Source: G963676095 sp963676095 (GTDB lineage: Bacteria > Bacteroidota > Bacteroidia > Bacteroidales > Prolixibacteraceae). From it: a DNA stretch of 64,000 nucleotides. This document shows, piece by piece, positions 62,044 through 64,000 of this stretch. The stretch is taken from assembly GCA_963676095.1 (NCBI GenBank), contig OY781040.1, positions 4,650,001-4,714,000 on the forward strand. The letters run 5' to 3'. The notes beneath the pieces were generated by a model. It made no database searches. It worked only from the letters and a program-made list of their open reading frames with translations, and had not been told where the DNA came from. Position 1 is the stretch's first letter, and every line of letters starts with the position of its first letter. Position numbers and translations under genes: made by a program.

Positions 62044-62059
62044 TGTGTCCGGGCACGCT
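62044..62059 (+). promoter_or_regulatory. Putative LacI-family operator, weaker of the tandem pair
   Basis: TGTGTCCGGGCACGCT agrees with TGTGTGCGNGCACATT at 12 of 15 fixed positions. It lies exactly 33 bases from the stronger site at 62077 in the same orientation, about three helical turns, which favours co-operative binding on one face of the DNA. Confidence 0.5.
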
Positions 62060-62076
62060 TTGAAATGTTAAATTTG

Positions 62077-62092
62077 TGTGTGCGGGCACATT
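62077..62092 (+). promoter_or_regulatory. Putative LacI-family operator upstream of nagB and MFS transporter
   Basis: TGTGTGCGGGCACATT fits the motif at every fixed position and contains the perfect inverted repeat TGTGC-GG-GCACA. It lies 32-38 bases upstream of the candidate nagB -7 boxes and could also act on the divergent transporter. Confidence 0.65.
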
Positions 62093-62193
62093 TTTTAATC
62101 CAAACTCATTCTTTTCAGGAAAAATATCTTTAGTTTTGAAGAAATTCTCAAGGATAATTCATCCCGGAACCCTCGGGATTAAATATAAATAGT

Positions 62194-64000
62194 ATGGTCA
62201 AAACGCTTAATTATATTGAAAAAACGGTTGAGAAGCTTCCTGTTAATATCGCTGAAGATCAGGAGGAAGGAGCTAAGATCGTTGCCGGTATTATTGCCGG
62301 AGTAATCAGAAAGAAACAGTCTCTCGGAGAAATGGCTGTTTTGGGGCTTGCTACAGGTTCTTCTCCGGTTAAAATTTATAAAGAACTAGTCCGTTTACAT
62401 AAAGAGGAGGGGCTTAGCTTTAAAAATGTCATTACTTTTAATCTGGATGAGTACTACCCAATGGATCCGGCCAGCGAAAAGAGCTATGTCTATTTTATGC
62501 ATAAGCATCTTTTTGACCATATAGATATCGATCCTGCCAATATTCATATTCCGGACGGGGCGCTGAAGCTGGAGGAGGTCTCTGACTTTTGTGCTGCTTA
62601 TGAAGAAAAGATCAATGCATGCGGAGGAATTGATATCCAGTTGCTGGGAATCGGACGGTCTGGTCATATTGGATTTAACGAACCCGGATCGACGGTTAAC
62701 TCGACAACACGTCTGGTTAAACTTGACTCCATAACCATTGCCGATGCGGTGAAGGACTTCGGAAATGAGGAAGCCGTTCCTCACCGGGCTGTTACGATGG
62801 GGGTTGAAACGATACTTGGCGCTAAGAAAATTGTGCTTGCAGGCTGGGGGAAAACCAAATCTCCAATACTGAAGAAGATGATAGAAGGACCTGTGACACC
62901 TGAAGTTCCCGCTTCATTCTTGCAGTTACACGGAAATGTTTCCGTTTACCTTGACGAGGCAGCAGTGTCTGAATTTACCCGTGTAAAGGCTCCCTGGCTG
63001 GTCGGTGTTTGTGAATGGACCCCGAGAATGGTAAAACGGGCAGTCGTTTGGCTTAGTCAAAAAACGGATAAACCCATACTCAAGCTGACGGACGACGATT
63101 ACAAAACTGCAGGTTTGCGCGACCTCCTTGCTTACTACGGGGGAGCGTACGATTTAAACATAAAAGTATTTGGACTGATCAGGGATACCATCACAGGATG
63201 GCCAGGGGGTAAACCCGGTGCAACAGAAAAAACACGCCCGGAACGTCCTACACCGGAGATCAAACGCTCACTTATTTTTAGTCCGCACCCGGATGATGAT
63301 GTAATCTCGATGGGAGGGACCCTGCTTCGGCTTGCTGATCAGAAACACGATGTCCATGTGGCTTATCAGACCTCAGGGAATATTGCTGTTTTCGATGATG
63401 ACGCTATCCGTTTTTCCCAGTTTGCTGTCGACCTTAGTGAAAAAATGGGAATAAAAGACAGTCCTGTTTACGCAGATCACAAAGAACTGGTAAGTTTTTT
63501 GAAAGATAAAAAGCCGGGTGAAATTGATTCTTCCTATGTGAAGACAATTAAAGGATTGATCCGTGTTGGCGAAGCTTCTGCTGCCTGCCGCTTCTGTGGT
63601 GTTAAAGAAGAGAATGTGCATTTCCTCAACCTGCCTTTCTACGAAACAGGCCAGGTTGAAAAAGGTCCCGTTTCAGAAAAGGATGTTAATATTGTCGTTG
63701 ATCTTTTGAGAAAGGTCAAACCCCACCAGATTTTTGCGGCCGGCGATCTTCAGGACCCTCATGGAACTCATGAAGTTTGTTTGCAGATAATTTTTAAGGC
63801 AATCAGGCAAATCAGGGCTGCCGGCGATGAATGGCTGAATGATTGCTATATGTGGCTTTATCGTGGAGCATGGCAGGAATGGGATGTTGAAGATATTGAG
63901 ATGGCTGTGCCTATCAGCCCGGATGAACTGATGAGAAAGCGGAAAGCTATCTTCAAACACCAGTCGCAAAAAGATTTCCCTGTTTTCCCGGGTGAAGACA
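62194..64000 (+). CDS. nagB: Glucosamine-6-phosphate deaminase fused to a PIG-L/LmbE domain (3' cut by window)
   Basis: The frame is open from the ATG at 62194 to the window end (602 codons, no stop). Residues about 20-275 form a NagB isomerase/deaminase domain: GLATGSSPVKIYKEL, FNLDEYYPMDPASEKSYVYFM and LLGIGRSGHIGFNEPGS. From about 355 a second domain follows with SPHPDDDVISMGGTLLRLAD (metal-binding HPDDD at 365-369), ASAACRFCGV, and AAGDLQDPHGTHEVC, typical of PIG-L/LmbE N-acetylglucosaminyl deacetylases. The fusion occurs elsewhere in Bacteroidota. It would convert GlcN6P to fructose-6-P and possibly supply it by deacetylation (inference). Confidence 0.92.
   Translation, partial: MVKTLNYIEKTVEKLPVNIAEDQEEGAKIVAGIIAGVIRKKQSLGEMAVLGLATGSSPVKIYKELVRLHKEEGLSFKNVITFNLDEYYPMDPASEKSYVYFMHKHLFDHIDIDPANIHIPDGALKLEEVSDFCAAYEEKINACGGIDIQLLGIGRSGHIGFNEPGSTVNSTTRLVKLDSITIADAVKDFGNEEAVPHRAVTMGVETILGAKKIVLAGWGKTKSPILKKMIEGPVTPEVPASFLQLHGNVSVYLDEAAVSEFTRVKAPWLVGVCEWTPRMVKRAVVWLSQKTDKPILKLTDDDYKTAGLRDLLAYYGGAYDLNIKVFGLIRDTITGWPGGKPGATEKTRPERPTPEIKRSLIFSPHPDDDVISMGGTLLRLADQKHDVHVAYQTSGNIAVFDDDAIRFSQFAVDLSEKMGIKDSPVYADHKELVSFLKDKKPGEIDSSYVKTIKGLIRVGEASAACRFCGVKEENVHFLNLPFYETGQVEKGPVSEKDVNIVVDLLRKVKPHQIFAAGDLQDPHGTHEVCLQIIFKAIRQIRAAGDEWLNDCYMWLYRGAWQEWDVEDIEMAVPISPDELMRKRKAIFKHQSQKDFPVFPGED

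Larger units (their letters stand above)
61908..62193. other. Divergent regulatory region between MFS transporter and nagB
   Basis: This 286-bp gap holds two operator-like sites (62044 and 62077) and a possible nagB -7 box, TAGTTTTG at 62131-62138 (TATCTTTA at 62125 overlaps it). No good minus-strand -7 box for the transporter was found. No gene is present. Confidence 0.5.

Overview
The window is chromosomal DNA from a member of the Bacteroidota, most likely order Bacteroidales. The evidence is three SusC/SusD pairs, an ECF sigma/FecR anti-sigma unit feeding an STN-type SusC, lipoproteins with acidic residues after the lipobox cysteine, several TAnnTTTG-type promoter boxes and few Shine-Dalgarno sequences. 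The genus cannot be named from the sequence alone.

Layout. 1-10487: a mannan-type polysaccharide utilization locus: the 3' part of a SusC, a SusD, two tandem SusE-like surface lipoproteins, a GH76 endo-alpha-1,6-mannanase and a GH92 alpha-mannosidase. The GH76 gene carries a 78-bp repeat array between its ATG and its signal peptide. 10799-19183: an ECF sigma factor, a broken toxin-antitoxin remnant on the other strand, a FecR anti-sigma factor, an STN-SusC, a SusD and a DUF3823 lipoprotein. 19238-36188: mostly housekeeping: cyclophilin, CPBP protease, a GH29 fucosidase, glutamate dehydrogenase, TatD, asparaginase, tRNA-Ser(GGA), an ExbB/membrane protein/ExbD/ExbD unit, a cupin, aspS, tadA, aroA, aroB, dprA and a TetR regulator. 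36244-42659: a TolC/membrane-fusion/ABC-2 exporter operon probably controlled by that TetR. 42697-44685: a secreted basic low-complexity protein and a long AT-rich gap with a large palindrome. 44686-64000: a second glycan locus: GH29, CBM9-like protein, GHL10-like TIM barrel, GH92 and ROK kinase on the plus strand; a SusC/SusD pair on the minus strand; a LacI regulator with a GH3 enzyme; an MFS sugar transporter; and a glucosamine-6-phosphate deaminase fused to a PIG-L/LmbE domain, cut by the window end.

The most notable observation is a repeated 16-bp motif, TGTGTGCGNGCACATT or close variants, upstream of GH29 (44588), GH92 (48439), the lacI-GH3 pair (56995) and the transporter/nagB intergenic region (two copies, 62044 and 62077), with a half-site upstream of susC (56767). 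It has the palindromic, CpG-centred look of a LacI-family operator and ties separate transcription units into one apparent regulon for a fucose-, mannose- and amino-sugar-containing glycan, plausibly N-glycan-like. Other points of interest are the GH76 repeat array, a split ABC ATPase pair whose two degenerate motifs fall in the same predicted ATP site, a multi-half-site TetR operator cluster, and toxin-antitoxin debris between a sigma factor and its anti-sigma gene.
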